Assembly (NCBI GenBank): GCA_019828565.1
Contig: JAHDYR010000025.1
Location: 558,001-622,000, forward strand
Direction of reading: 5' to 3'
Length of the DNA stretch: 64,000 bases
DNA from: Carpediemonas membranifera
Taxonomy: Eukaryota > Fornicata
The notes under the pieces are model-generated. The model had not been told where the DNA came from and searched no databases. It saw only the letters and a program-made list of their open reading frames with translations. Of the stretch, positions 45,104 to 55,511 are shown one piece after another. Numbering within the stretch: the stretch's first letter is position 1; every line of letters starts with the position of its first letter. Both the position numbers and the translations under genes were made by a program.

Positions 45104-46123
45104 ATGACCGAAGTGCTGTCTAAATTACGTGGAACGCTGACAGAAGAGCTCCTGAGGACACTCGTTGTCCTCGTCTTCTTCGTGACGGTGTCCTACATCA
45201 CCATCCTCACACAAGTGTACACAACACGCCATTCGCCGCTCCAGGACACGCTGCCAGACATTGGCTACGATATAATCCCACTGATCTCCAGCTATAGCGT
45301 CCCAGATATCGCTGTCGGCGTCGTCGTCGTCACCTTCTTCATCTGGGCCCTGTTACACCCTTTCCGCGGCCTCATCGCCATGCGACGCCTCGGCCTACTC
45401 CTAGGCGTCTGCTATCTGATACGAATCTTCTCGATCGCGTCGACCATCCTGCCCGACCCCGACCAACGATGCATGGAGAACGCCGAGGGCTACCAGAGCG
45501 GCCTGTTCCTCGTCCCCTTCCGGTACGTCCTCGGCACCGCCACGCTATGCTCAGACCTCGTGTTCTCTGGCCATACGTGCACAGCCACTCTGGTGCTGCT
45601 CATTGTCGCCTCCTCTGACAGGAGCCGAGTGTTCGCGTTCAGACTGCTCACCATCTTCATCCTGCTGGTAGAGTATGTTGCTCTCGTCATATGCATCATT
45701 GGGGCCCGGTTCCATTACTCGGTTGACGTGTACATCGGGGCCGTTATCTCCCTCTGTGTCTTCATCATTTACAAGCTCGCGTTGACCCTTGGATCGATCA
45801 CTGGTCATTTCAGACTCCTCCGCTGGGTTGATGGCGACCCACAGTACGCCACTGAGGACTCACTCAAGGACAAGCTCGGCTTTGTCATACCCAAGGTCGA
45901 GGAGTCGCCCCCAGGCATCTCCGGCATCCTCTCCACGCATAGCCCGGTCGAGAACTCGCCCAGTGACGTTACTGAGTGCGCTTCAGAGTACCGGGCTGGC
46001 TGCAGGCTCGAGACAGTCCCCTCGGACGTGAACTCGCCCCGTCAATTCGCAGACCCGCCGGACCTTCAGGACATCACTGAGGGCGATATTGCCGCCCTGT
46101 CGCCCGCACTGGATAAGGCCTGA
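45104..46123 (+). CDS. Sphingomyelin-synthase-like PAP2 family membrane enzyme
   Basis: 339 residues, six probable transmembrane segments between residues 20 and 230. The family's lipid phosphotransferase residues are present. They are LCSDLVFSGHT (the first His of the catalytic triad) and RFHYSVDVYIGA (second His and Asp). The IASTILPDPDQRCM luminal loop matches the SMS pattern LPxPxxxC. Such enzymes move phosphocholine or phosphoethanolamine from a glycerolipid to ceramide in Golgi or plasma membrane. The C-terminal 110 residues are cytosolic and disordered. The Fanzor element ends just upstream, and a copy of the first 36 codons was carried with the element to 57135. Confidence 0.8.
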   Translation: MTEVLSKLRGTLTEELLRTLVVLVFFVTVSYITILTQVYTTRHSPLQDTLPDIGYDIIPLISSYSVPDIAVGVVVVTFFIWALLHPFRGLIAMRRLGLLLGVCYLIRIFSIASTILPDPDQRCMENAEGYQSGLFLVPFRYVLGTATLCSDLVFSGHTCTATLVLLIVASSDRSRVFAFRLLTIFILLVEYVALVICIIGARFHYSVDVYIGAVISLCVFIIYKLALTLGSITGHFRLLRWVDGDPQYATEDSLKDKLGFVIPKVEESPPGISGILSTHSPVENSPSDVTECASEYRAGCRLETVPSDVNSPRQFADPPDLQDITEGDIAALSPALDKA

Positions 46124-46532
46124 TTTGCTCATTGATTTTAGAATTTTGGGTCAGAAATCTCCTGTTTGGGTGCAGCCAGTTATTTTTTCCTCCGCGGAAA
46201 TAAAACGGGTTATAGGGGGTGCTCGCCGAGTGTCTCGTCCATGAAGAGAACAGGGTCTGAGTGAGACTTTGGTGGAAAAGTTTTGGCGCGAAATCCGACT
46301 TAGTCGCCCAAAAGAATTTTGTGCGCAAGAGGCTCAGTCGAAAATTTAGGCTCATAAAGGGGAGTGGTGTAGTCAATATTCAGAAACGAGGCCAAATTTG
46401 ACTCTGCTTTCGCCATCGCCGATTTTTGAGCATGACTTATTCTGCGATTTCGACACTTTGTCGACACATACACGAAAAACAGAACACAGCAAAACGCTCG
46501 TTGCAACCTTCAAATACTTACATAGAACCCAA
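46124..46532. other. Intergenic and 5' leader of the Rac gene
   Basis: 409 bp, clearly AT-richer than the surrounding coding DNA. The frame of the Rac gene is open back to 46398, but those extra 45 codons have no conserved sequence. No other feature seen. Confidence 0.4.
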
Positions 46533-47111
46533 ATGAGCTCTCAACACATCAAGTGTGTGGTCGTGGGCGATGGTGCCGTCGGAAAAACTTGCCTCCTTTT
46601 CGTTTACGCCAACAACAGCTTCCCTGAGGATTATATTCCCACTGTTTTCGATAATTACTCCGCCAATGTTCTTGTAGATGGCAAGACTGTGAACCTTGGC
46701 CTTTGGGATACCGCTGGTCAGGAGGAGTACGATCGTCTTCGCCCTCTTTCCTACCCCGGTGCTCACTGCTTCCTTGTCTGCTTTAGCGTCGTCTCTCCCA
46801 ACTCATACGACAATGTCCGCCACAAGTGGTTCCCAGAAGTCAACCACCACTGCCCTAACACTCCCATCATCCTTGTTGGTACCAAGGTCGATCTTCGCGA
46901 GGAGGCTTCTGAAATCGAGAAGCTCAAGGCGAAGGGCCAAGCTATGGTCACTGCCCAGGCAGGTGAGAAGCTCAAGGACTCCATCAAGGCTAAGGCATAT
47001 GTAGAGTGCTCTGCCAAGACCCAGCAGAACGTGAAGGCAGTTTTTGACCAGGCCATCCGCGTTGTCATGAGGCCTGCGCCTTCTAGCGGCGGCGGCTGCC
47101 TCCTGCTGTAA
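46533..47111 (+). CDS. Rho/Rac family small GTPase
   Basis: 192 residues from the ATG at 46533, the standard Rac length. P-loop [10 protein letters not shown], switch [14 protein letters not shown], switch [19 protein letters not shown], base-recognition TKVDLR, SAK box ECSAKTQ. The Rho-specific insert helix is present. The C-terminus CLLL is a CAAX box ending in Leu, predicting geranylgeranylation. There is no long polybasic stretch before it. Controls actin organisation and membrane traffic at the plasma membrane in its active GTP form. Its codon usage is less GC-rich at third positions than that of its neighbours. Confidence 0.95.
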   Translation: MSSQHIKCVVVGDGAVGKTCLLFVYANNSFPEDYIPTVFDNYSANVLVDGKTVNLGLWDTAGQEEYDRLRPLSYPGAHCFLVCFSVVSPNSYDNVRHKWFPEVNHHCPNTPIILVGTKVDLREEASEIEKLKAKGQAMVTAQAGEKLKDSIKAKAYVECSAKTQQNVKAVFDQAIRVVMRPAPSSGGGCLLL

Positions 47112-47623
47112 GGTATCTGAGTGTAAACATGTGATAAGAGACGTTCATTCCATCAAATGGAGCATGCTGACTCTGCCAATCTGACCCGCTGCCACCGGCT
47201 ATCCAACTAACCTAACTTCACTCCGCGGGGACCAAGTGACGGAGCCATTGCGACCGCTAATCCTGGTGAGTGTTCACTGACGTGTCTGCAGAATCTATTC
47301 TCAGAATGTTTTTTGATGCGCGTCACCGTCAGCGTTGATGACACGAGTTGGGAAAGACGGGTTCCACGCGCTCGGCTCCTGTGGACGACTGATATGCCCG
47401 AGTTGTGACGCCGGCGGAGGCCGCTGAAGCAAAGGTGATTTGAGTTATTCAAAAAACCGGAAAATGAATGCCACCCTTGCGAGATCTACCGGCGAGTGCA
47501 GCGTTACTGAGTGCCTGATACGTAGGGCTCATGAGATTTTCTGCCGACCCCAAGATTGAGCCAGGATGCGCAGATTAGCCTTACTCTGTTCAGGGACGTT
47601 CAGGACGAGCCATAAGTGAGTCT
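47112..47623. other. Intergenic, nothing recognised
   Basis: 512 bp between Rac and the next zinc-finger gene. No convincing coding sequence, repeat or RNA gene was seen; it should hold the Rac 3' end and the promoter of the zinc-finger gene. Confidence 0.4.
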
Positions 47624-48482
47624 ATGGCTAACTACGGGCATGAATCGTCTATTTCTTCGCCTAGGATAGGTAGTGAAGGATCATCTGCGACTGGATATCC
47701 TCTTATGATTTCCGAAAAGCCCAAACGCTCGGCGTTCCGCTGCAATGTTGTTGGAAACGGCCTTGTTTGTGGCAAATCATTCCCTACTAAGGCTCGGCGT
47801 GATTCACACATCGAATTTGATCACCATTTGACGCCCTGCTTAAAGGAGTCCTGCGGGCTTGGCTACTCCGACAGGCAAACCATGCTTCAGCACATGCTGT
47901 CCGAGCATCCGCATTTAGTGTGCCCCTGCTGCCATGACTATGCTGCCCATGGCCCTGCTTTCATCCTCCGTCACCGGTTTGTCTCCTCTCCCCGCCTTAC
48001 CCAGCATTAGCCTGCACCCAGAGACGCTGACCCAAGCCGAGCTCGCCAAGCACGAATGCAAGGTCTGCAAGCGTGCGTACTACGACATCAACGCCCACCA
48101 CGCCTCAGAGCACCCTGAGCTGCTCCCGACGGACGCCGTGCACCGGTTCTACTGCGAGGAGTGCCAGAAGATCTTCCCAAACCTCACCCAGCACATTAGA
48201 GACTGCCATAGAAGGCCGTACCACTGCCCGATGGCCGGATGCACCGAGCGTTTCGCCAAGATGACGGACATGCGTTCCCATCTCGAGGGGCCGCACCACC
48301 TGAACGGCACAGAGCTTGATCTCGTCATGATCCTCGTCAGGAAGGTCCACTCAACCCGCGGCGGGTATACTGTGGGGAAACACGTCAAGAGCCGAGCCTT
48401 GCAGCGCCAGAAGGTCGAGGCCGACGTGGCCATTGATCGGGACCTCGCCGAGCTGTTTGGGCGCGTCATCCCCACTCTCTAG
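47624..48482 (+). CDS. Multi C2H2 zinc-finger protein, two exons
   Basis: Exons 47624-47976 and 48005-48482, 276 residues. The 28-nt intron (GTTTGT...TTACCCAG) falls inside the fourth finger. Splicing restores CPCCHDYAAHGPAFILRHRI and SLH, giving the H-x4-H pair; without it the frame ends at 48010. Other units are CNVVGNGLVCGKSFPTKARR, CLKESCGLGYSDRQTMLQHM, CKVCKRAYYDINAHH, CEECQKIFPNLTQHIRDCH and CPMAGCTERFAKMTDMRSHL. Same finger order and spacing style as the protein at 40668-41834. Probably nuclear. Confidence 0.85.
47977..48004 (+). other. 28-nt intron in C2H2 gene
   Basis: GT...AG, ends TTACCCAG. Removal joins CG to C to give Arg and restores a zinc finger, so support is strong. Confidence 0.85.
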
Positions 48483-48592
48483 ATGCATTGTTCTTGTTTA
48501 TATGTCCACTAAACTGCCCACACTACTGTCTTGTGATGATTCTCCCCAATTCATCCTCTTTCCGCAGTTTAGTTAAAAACAACACCCAGTCC

Positions 48593-49471
48593 TCAGAAGT
48601 CCATGCCCTGGTCGGCTTTCCAGTCGTCCTCCCAGCTGCGGTAGGCCTCCTCCGCCTTGCCGGCCAGCTTCTCGGCCTTGAGCTGCTTGGCCTTTTCGAG
48701 CTCGGGCAAGAAGACGTCGTTGTATGTCACCCGCGCCTCCCTGATCTTCTCAATCACATCGTCCATGCCGAGCGACGTTACCGCCGACACGCCGGCCACT
48801 GGGAGGTTTGAGTAGACCGACTCGAGCATGAACGCCATGGACGTCGACATCGAGCCCAGGTAGCGACTATCGTCCTGTAGGGCATCCGCCAGCACCTGGG
48901 GATCGCTTATCCACTCGAAAGCCTTGTCCGCGGCGACGAGGTCCGTCTTGGTGAAAGCAAGGACGATCGGGAGACGTAGGCGGTACATTACAGAGCATGC
49001 ATATAGCATGTTCGACGCAAAGGTCACTGGTGAGGCGGAGCGTACGGTGTCAATGGCATACAGGATGATGACGGGCATCGAGGACGCCAGGGCACCGGCA
49101 ATAAGCTGGCCAGAGGCAGACCACGTAAAAACTTCGATCTGGCCGGGTGTGTCGATGAATACAAACTCAACATCCTTCGATTCGATGATGGAAAGGACCT
49201 CGTTGAACTTCGTGGCGTAGAGGTTCAGAGAAGTCATGATGGCGCCATTCGGGCCCATCTTGGTGGATTTCATGAGTTCGTGGTAGTCCACTGTGTCGCA
49301 AATATCGATGTTTGGCTCGAATGCGGGCGTCTTACGGACCGCAGGATCGAGATTGACGAAATATGAGGAAAGCTTGTGCCGGCTTGTGTAGCTCTTCAGT
49401 CCTTGCATCAATGTGCTCTTGCCAGAACCAGCCATACCAAGAACAAGCACCGCAACCTTGTTGGAGCCCAT
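48593..49471 (-). CDS. GPN1: GPN-loop GTPase, GPN1 type
   Basis: 292 residues. P-loop GMAGSGKSTLMQ, the family-defining Gly-Pro-Asn in STKMGPNGAIMTSLNLYATK, the GPN1 signature FIDTPGQIEVFTWSASG, and base-recognition FTKTDLV. GPN1 works with GPN3 in assembly and nuclear import of RNA polymerase II. The length covers the GTPase core and a short C-terminal tail; animal GPN1 has a longer acidic tail. Confidence 0.9.
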   Translation of the reverse strand: MGSNKVAVLVLGMAGSGKSTLMQGLKSYTSRHKLSSYFVNLDPAVRKTPAFEPNIDICDTVDYHELMKSTKMGPNGAIMTSLNLYATKFNEVLSIIESKDVEFVFIDTPGQIEVFTWSASGQLIAGALASSMPVIILYAIDTVRSASPVTFASNMLYACSVMYRLRLPIVLAFTKTDLVAADKAFEWISDPQVLADALQDDSRYLGSMSTSMAFMLESVYSNLPVAGVSAVTSLGMDDVIEKIREARVTYNDVFLPELEKAKQLKAEKLAGKAEEAYRSWEDDWKADQGMDF

Positions 49472-49777
49472 TTCAGAAAAGACGGATCGATCGCTGGACT
49501 TGGCGAAATATGCCTACACCCATCTGCATCCAAAGCCATTGAAAAGAAGCCACGGCAAGGCGCCATGCCCGGTGTACTACAGCGCAGCACTGGTGGAAGC
49601 TCTCTCGTCCGCCACCATTGATTCATCAGGATTGCTTGCACATGTTGGAGATCGTCAGCGTCCTCAGCCTTGCCCCGTAACATGGCCCCGCCCACTTAAT
49701 CAGCCCCAATCAACTCAGCCCCATAATGGTTAATAAACAAGGTTTAACGTGACACGATAAGCCGCCGGGACGCCACC
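49472..49777. other. Intergenic, nothing recognised
   Basis: 306 bp between the start of GPN1 and the stop of the MADS gene, both on the minus strand. It should hold the GPN1 promoter and the MADS 3' UTR. Confidence 0.35.
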
Positions 49778-50712
49778 TCATTGGGCCCGGCCATTTGCCC
49801 CGCGCGGAGCCACGGGCGACGGCATGAACTGTGGAGCAGGACCATATCCCACTGGCGTCAGACCCTGGATCGGGAAGGACATCATCCCGAACACGGGCGT
49901 CGGGGCAGATTGCTCAGCCATGGGGGGCGCGTTGATGGAGGTCATCTGCCAGCTGACGCCGGCAGGGGACATGAGGGGTGGGCCGCCGTACATGAATGAC
50001 CCGCTCATCTGCCGGCCAAGCTGACCCATTTGACCCATCTGGCCAATCGTGCTGCTGGGCATGGCGTAGATCGGATGATACGCCGGCTGCTGCGGCGGCT
50101 GGGCTGGGATGTTGATAGTGGGCGCCTTTCTCTTCACAGCAGTCATGGGCTCGGCCGAGCGGGGGGCAGGGGCGGTGGCCTGGACAGAGGGCGGTGGGAT
50201 CGGGGCGGACTTGGGCGTGCGGGCGAGTTGGACGGACGGCATGGACTCACCCGAGGCCTGGGCCCTGCTGTAGGCCTGGTCGAGGCGCATCTTGGACCTG
50301 GGCGTGAGTGGGGCGTTGGCGGCGAATATGACAGGAATATCGGGGTCCTGGGACGGCGGATTCTGGGGTACTGCCCGCTCGCTGGCAAAGTCGGCGGCTG
50401 TGCGGTGTTCTTCGACGCCGTGGCGCTGGATGATGCGCTCATAGCGGGCCATGTTGTCGTTGATGGGATGGGACGAGAACTGGTAGTTCTTGCCTTGCCA
50501 CGACTAGGTGAGGGATAATTGATGGCGGTAACAAACGCTGATGAGCACTGTGATGTTTGAATCGGTGAGAACAGCGAGCTCGTGCGCCTTCTTAAAAAGG
50601 CCGAAGCGGCGCTTCATAAAGGTGACGTGCCGAGCGCGATCGTCGGCTAGCGCTTCAATCTTAATCTATGTAAGAAGATTTTCTAGCTTGTACATACCTT
50701 CTTCCTGCCCAT
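49778..50712 (-). CDS. MADS-box transcription factor (MEF2-like), three exons
   Basis: Exons, in coding order, are 50698-50712 (MGRKK), 50537-50665 and 49778-50503, giving 289 residues. The first two exons spell a MADS box: [48 protein letters not shown]. After it come [20 protein letters not shown] and YERI, where MEF2 proteins have the end of the MADS domain and the start of the MEF2 domain. MADS factors bind CArG-type DNA as dimers. The C-terminal 190 residues are Pro, Gln and Met-rich, probably an activation region. The exons were found from the domain, and all boundaries have GT and AG. Confidence 0.9.
50504..50536 (-). other. 33-nt intron 2 of MADS gene
   Basis: On the minus strand begins GTTTGT and ends CTCACCTAG; joins LIS to SWQGK in frame. 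Confidence 0.85.
50666..50697 (-). other. 32-nt intron 1 of MADS gene
   Basis: On the minus strand begins GTATGT and ends CTTACATAG; joins the five-codon first exon MGRKK to IKIEAL, matching the MADS-box start. Confidence 0.85.
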
Positions 50713-51064
50713 TGCTGAGAATTTGGTACGCTTTTAGCGGGATCGGTGGTCTGGGCGGAACACAAAACTGCGCCACCCGACTCCTGCTCATGGGGGCATA
50801 GAGCCCTCAGAGCAATGGTAGCAGGTCAATCGCCCACTTCCCTGTTTCTTTCGCTCATTCGTTCAAGGAATGCGGGATACTCAGGAGACAACGTGGGACC
50901 TAAGAGGGCTAACGAGCCCAGAATGGGAGGGGGCTGAAGTCATTGCCACTGAAATCCAGTTGCCGTGGTGGTGAGATCGGAGCAGTCCTCCCGACTGTCT
51001 CGGCGAAGGTGCGGAATTCGCCAAGTCCATCGGTTTGACATGTGAAAGCAATCTGCGACGGCGT

Positions 51065-53975
51065 ATGGATGCTGCCGTTGACATGGCAGACTTCTCGCGC
51101 TTCGAGGCGATGTCCAACGAGCAGCTGATGGTTGAGATCAAGGCGCAGCTGCAAATCAACCAGCGACTGCGCGACCAGCTCAAGGCGAAGCGCAAATACG
51201 CCCAATCGCTGCTTAATGCGCTCCATGCATGCCCGTTCCTCTTCGTGATGCTCTCGTATGACCTCCTGCCGATCAACTGCAACGGCATGGCGACGAGCAT
51301 CCTCGGCACGCCGCCCTTCCCCGCCGGGACCCCGCGGCGAGCGGCACTGGAGAGCGCGCTGGCGGGGACGACGAGGGACGCCCCGGCGGCGCGGTTTACG
51401 GATACGCTGACCCTCGCCGAGACGTCCATCCCCATCAGCTGGACCGCGTGCTGCTCGTTCCTGCCGCGCGGTGGGCTGGCGAGAGTGATGCTGCACGGCC
51501 TGGCGGACACAGGCGCGGCCGCGCGGGACTGGGAGCGCGAGTTCGTCAAGCGCCCGCCCGCCCTCGACATCTACAGCACGATGGACCAGTTCGACGCCGA
51601 GGGCTTCTGGGTCTGCAACTTCGCCGACGGCGCGTGGAGCATCTGCTTTGCGTCGAGCGCGGTCGAGCAGCTCTGGGGCGTCCCGGCCGCCGAGCTCTAC
51701 GCCGACGCGACGCTGTGGTGGACCCAGGTCGACCCGCGCGACCGCGAGGATGCGCACGCGGCCTTCCATGAGTTCGCGAAGGGCGACACACCGTCGTTAG
51801 ACGCCCAGTACCGCGTCATCGCCAGGGACACGGGCAAGGTGCGGCACGTCAGGACAAACGGCACCAAGTGGGTCGACTCCGCCGGAGTCATCCAGAGCGC
51901 CTTCGGGTCAGTGTCAGATGTGACGGACGAGATTAGGCGCGAGAAGGAGGCGAAGGACGTCACCGCGATGATGCAGCACCTGACGAATGAGCTCGTCGAC
52001 GAATTGGTCTGGGTCAACAACCTCCGAGACAGCGCGAATTTTATCGGCCAATATCTGAGTTCTGCCCTTGAACGATGGACGGGAATCTCAGCGCAGGAGT
52101 TTAGAGACGACCCGACAAAGTATCTGCAAGCTCTCATTCCCGAGCAGCGCGACTGGGCAGTCAGGCGGTTGATCCAGTTTCACCTCGGCCTCCCCACCAA
52201 ATATAACTTGACTCGTAAGTTTCCTCTCGTCTACTCACACCGTACGCTTCCACAACCTCCGCACTGGCGAGCTTGTGGTCACCAAGACCCACTCTGTGCT
52301 CCTCCGGAATGCTCAAGGCCGCCCCGTGGCCTCGGTGGGGATCAGTCGCGATGTCACGCAGATCACCCGCGTCCTCGACGAGCTCACGCGGGTGGATACC
52401 ATGTTCCGGCAGCTGGACCGCGACACTGTCAGCACGCTGTGGATTCGTGACAAGGGTGTGTCAGATGGACGCGACACAGAGCCGTGTGGGAGCAACTCGG
52501 GCAGACTCGTTTACATCTCCCAGAGCTGCGAGAAGCTGTTTGGGTACACTGCCGAGCAGCTGCTCGCCTCGCCTTCCCAAGAAGATGGCTTGGCGCTGCA
52601 GCAGGCATTTGGCGAGTTCAACGCCCCGGTCGCTGACGTCTCCGAACACGCGAAGGGGTTGTCCGTCCGCAAGCTCGTGCGGCCCGACGGCAAGGTCAAG
52701 TACGGTCTGTTTCAGCGCAAGGCCGTGATCAACAATCGGGGCCAGCTCACGAGGGTGGCCGGCACCGTCTCTGACGTGACCGACATCGTCGAGCGGCAGA
52801 ACATGCTGGCCGACTACAGGGGGAAGCTGGAGGCTATTATGGACAACATTGAGACGTATGTATTGGTTATCGACGTCATATCATCCTCAACCAGGAGGGT
52901 GATCTTCGCAAACAAATATTTCGAAATCTTGACCGGCTACAAGCGACATAGAATTAAGAGTGACATTAACTTCTGGTTTAACACAGTTATTCACCCGGAT
53001 GATCGCGAGGAGGTCAGGCAGGGCTTCTTGGAGTTCGTGGCGGCCCGAGAGGGCCCGGCAAGAGACCGTAATATCGGATACCGGATCGTGACAGCCGACG
53101 GTGCTGTGAAAAATGTCATTGCGATGCTCAACAAGGCTGAGCACGGCGAAGGCGGGGAGTTTTACGTCGCTGGCATGGTTTATGACGTCACGGACATGAC
53201 CAAGTCGCTGGTGGACAAGGCGCTGATCGAGCAGCAGGCGCACCAGGCCCAGCGCACGGAGATGCTGGGCGTCCTGTCCGGCGGCATCGCGAGCGACTTC
53301 ACCCTGATCCTGGGCGTGATCACGCGCAACGCCGAGCAGATTCTGAGCGAGACGGAGAGCGAGGCCGAAGCGCACGCGGACCTGCGCCAGCTACTCAGGG
53401 AGGTCATTCAGTCGACCACGGCGATCAGGGCTGTCACGGACAAGCTGCGGTCGTACGCGGGCAAGGGCGAGGTGACGATGGCCTGCGACAGCCTGACCGC
53501 GATGCTACGGCGACTGCTGCCGTTCCTTGACGCCCCCGCCAACGTCGCCGTCACGTGGGAGCTGGCCGACGAGGCCACGCTGCCCCTGGTCCGGGCCGAC
53601 GAGGTCCAGCTCGGACAGGTCGTCCAGAACCTGTTCGCCAACAGCGTCGACGCCATCGGCTCCAGCAGCGGGACAATCGTCATCTCAACCGGCGCGATGC
53701 CGACCGACGAGGGCCCGGCCGCGTTCGTCCGGGTTGCGGACACGGGCTGCGGCATGGACGCTGCCGTCATGGACCGTCTGTTCGAGCCCATGTTCTCGAC
53801 GAAGTTCACTGGCCGCGGGCTGGGCATGGCCGCCGTCAAGGGCATCGTCGACACCCACGGCGGGTCGATCGACGTCGAGTCCGAGGTCGGCGCGGGCACC
53901 ACGTTCACGGTGCTCTTCCCGGCCTGCCGCGACTGTCAGCTGGAGGGGAGCTGCGACAGCCCCTTGAAGCGGTGA
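51065..53975 (+). CDS. Multi-PAS sensor histidine kinase lacking the phosphoacceptor His
   Basis: Exons 51065-52214 and 52243-53975 give 960 residues. A short coiled coil (MVEIKAQLQINQRLRDQLKA) is followed by at least four PAS domains. The dimerisation region reads MLGVLSGGIASDFTLILGVI where active kinases have GGIAHDFNNLL, so the phosphoacceptor His is Ser. The ATPase domain is well kept: N-box [44 protein letters not shown]. No receiver domain and no transmembrane helix are seen. The type is bacterial, suggesting old transfer. The intron at 52215-52242 is required to join frames but ends in CG, not AG. If it is not spliced the protein is truncated in the second PAS region. Confidence 0.8.
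52215..52242 (+). other. Putative 28-nt intron with a CG end
   Basis: Starts GTAAGT (perfect donor) and ends CTCACACCG. Its removal restores the PAS frame (KYNLT then RFHNLRTGEL). The same bases occur in copy 1 (32787-32814). No AG in the right phase exists nearby. An acceptor mutated from ACACAG-like to ACACCG is the simplest reading. Confidence 0.55.
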
Positions 53976-54096
53976 GGGGTGTCCACGGTCAGACGATTTG
54001 GACCATGCCACTAATACATGTCACATGGCTTCCGCGTGAAATTTGCGAAAAATCAAAAAAATAAGATAAATCCGGTTGGCATCCCAACATGAACCC

Positions 54097-55425
54097 TCAG
54101 CGCTTCGCTCTCCTCTTCCCCGGCTTAAGCACCTTCAAGGCCCGGTCAACCGAGGCTGCCACGTCTTCGAGGGAGCACCCGTGTCGCTGGGCCAGGACGC
54201 TGAGCGCAGTCGCAGCCCTCATATCCGGAGAAAGCGCCTCGGCCGCGAAGATCAGCTGCGGCGCAGGTCCAGCGGCACCGCAGTCTAGGGCGTCGAACGC
54301 CTCGTCAGTGACGGGGGGGAGGGCGGTCATCGCCACGTCGACGTAGTCCACGAGCCCCATCCCCACCTGTCGGGCCATCTCCTCCTCGGTGTCGAGTATG
54401 ATGGACGGCCCTGGGGCGTCGGCCAGCTCGGCCTCGAGCATCGCTATCCACGCCACGGCAACGGGCCAAGCACAGTTGATGTCCGCGCCGGGCTTACGGC
54501 CGACCTGGGGCTTGGTGTACCAGAGCCTGAGGTCCTTGTCGAGGACAGGGCCCATGGGAAAGAGCCTCGTTCCCTTGGTGCTCAATATCGAGGCAATCTT
54601 GGATCCAATCTGAGATACTGTCTCGATCTCCTCGTCATCGACCATTCCCGTGCGATATATGATGTCAGTGAGCGCCCCGTCGAGGTTGGGCAGCGGAAGC
54701 TCGATCCCCAGGACCATAGCGAGGGAGAACGTCTCCACCGCGAGCGGGCCAAGGGAGTTCTTGACCGTAATCAGGTTGTTAAAGACATTGGACAGCGGCT
54801 CAGTCCACTCCGGGGTGAGGCTAACCCTGCGCTCTGTTACAATGGCGAGTATCGAGGGCAGCGTGACCGGGACGCCCGAGATGGCCGATGCCATGTACGC
54901 GAGGCACAACGTCTGGGAGATGTGGAGCATGAGCCACTTGTGCACGGCCCCCGCGTCTGCTATACGGCCCTGCAGCCCTGGGAACAGCATGTATACGGCG
55001 GCGATGTCCTGGGCATGAAGCTGCTTGGTGTCCTGGCCCGAGCGGAGGCTCAGGCCAAATCCTGCTGAGGAGTAGGCCTGCATAGTGTCTATGAACCTGT
55101 CCCAGACTTGGGTGGCCACACTCCACAGGGAGGCCGTGTTTGGGCGGTGGGTCTCGATGAAGTGAATCAGGGCGTCGAAACAGGTGCGCATATGCCCTAA
55201 AAAGTGTATTGGCTTCACTTCATATGAGCTAATGAGCGGCTTCACTGTTCTGCGTTTCTTGGAAGCACGTTCTTTCAGCGCACCACCAAAACCGGCGTCG
55301 AACTCGGACCTAAGCGTACCACTGATGTCTTCAGAACGATAACCACATCTAGGACATACAATCCAACCGATGTCATCCCGTATAAGGGCCGTCCGACATC
55401 GAGGACATTGACCCAGTGCAACCAT
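54097..55425 (-). CDS. TFIIB-type zinc-ribbon transcription factor
   Basis: 442 residues from the ATG at 55425. The N-terminus is a TFIIB zinc ribbon: CPRCRTALIRDDIGWIVCPR then CGYRSED (C-x2-C, C-x2-C, with the GWIVC core). After a basic linker (KERASKKRRTVK) come helical segments that may be cyclin folds (FDALIHFIETHRPN, MLHISQTLCLAYMASAISGV). The helices diverge from TFIIB itself. The PVTLPSI segment and the length also fit BRF1 or the Pol I factor TAF1B/Rrn7, so the exact polymerase is uncertain. The C-terminus is basic (LKPGKRRAKR). The frame runs upstream into the Fanzor LTR (adding MCLYCATHH), which is not original. Confidence 0.6.
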   Translation of the reverse strand: MVALGQCPRCRTALIRDDIGWIVCPRCGYRSEDISGTLRSEFDAGFGGALKERASKKRRTVKPLISSYEVKPIHFLGHMRTCFDALIHFIETHRPNTASLWSVATQVWDRFIDTMQAYSSAGFGLSLRSGQDTKQLHAQDIAAVYMLFPGLQGRIADAGAVHKWLMLHISQTLCLAYMASAISGVPVTLPSILAIVTERRVSLTPEWTEPLSNVFNNLITVKNSLGPLAVETFSLAMVLGIELPLPNLDGALTDIIYRTGMVDDEEIETVSQIGSKIASILSTKGTRLFPMGPVLDKDLRLWYTKPQVGRKPGADINCAWPVAVAWIAMLEAELADAPGPSIILDTEEEMARQVGMGLVDYVDVAMTALPPVTDEAFDALDCGAAGPAPQLIFAAEALSPDMRAATALSVLAQRHGCSLEDVAASVDRALKVLKPGKRRAKR

Positions 55426-55511
55426 ATGGTGTGTTGCGCAGTATAAACACATTGTTCGAACCTCCCAGACAGGGCCTGAAAGGAACGATCAAAGTGCCAA
55501 ACTGTACAACA

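Larger units (their letters stand above)
50968..54007 (+). repeat. Inverted segmental duplication, copy 2 (histidine kinase region)
   Basis: Inverted partner of 31023-34061. It lies between the MADS and TFIIB-like genes. The kinase gene in this copy is free of the frameshift seen in copy 1. Confidence 0.95.

Noticed and set aside
55426-55452. Start of the TFIIB-like gene at 55452 (MCLYCATHH...)
   Set aside because: These codons come from the Fanzor LTR; the same peptide start appears at the LTR of copy 1. The original start is the ATG at 55425, directly before the zinc ribbon.
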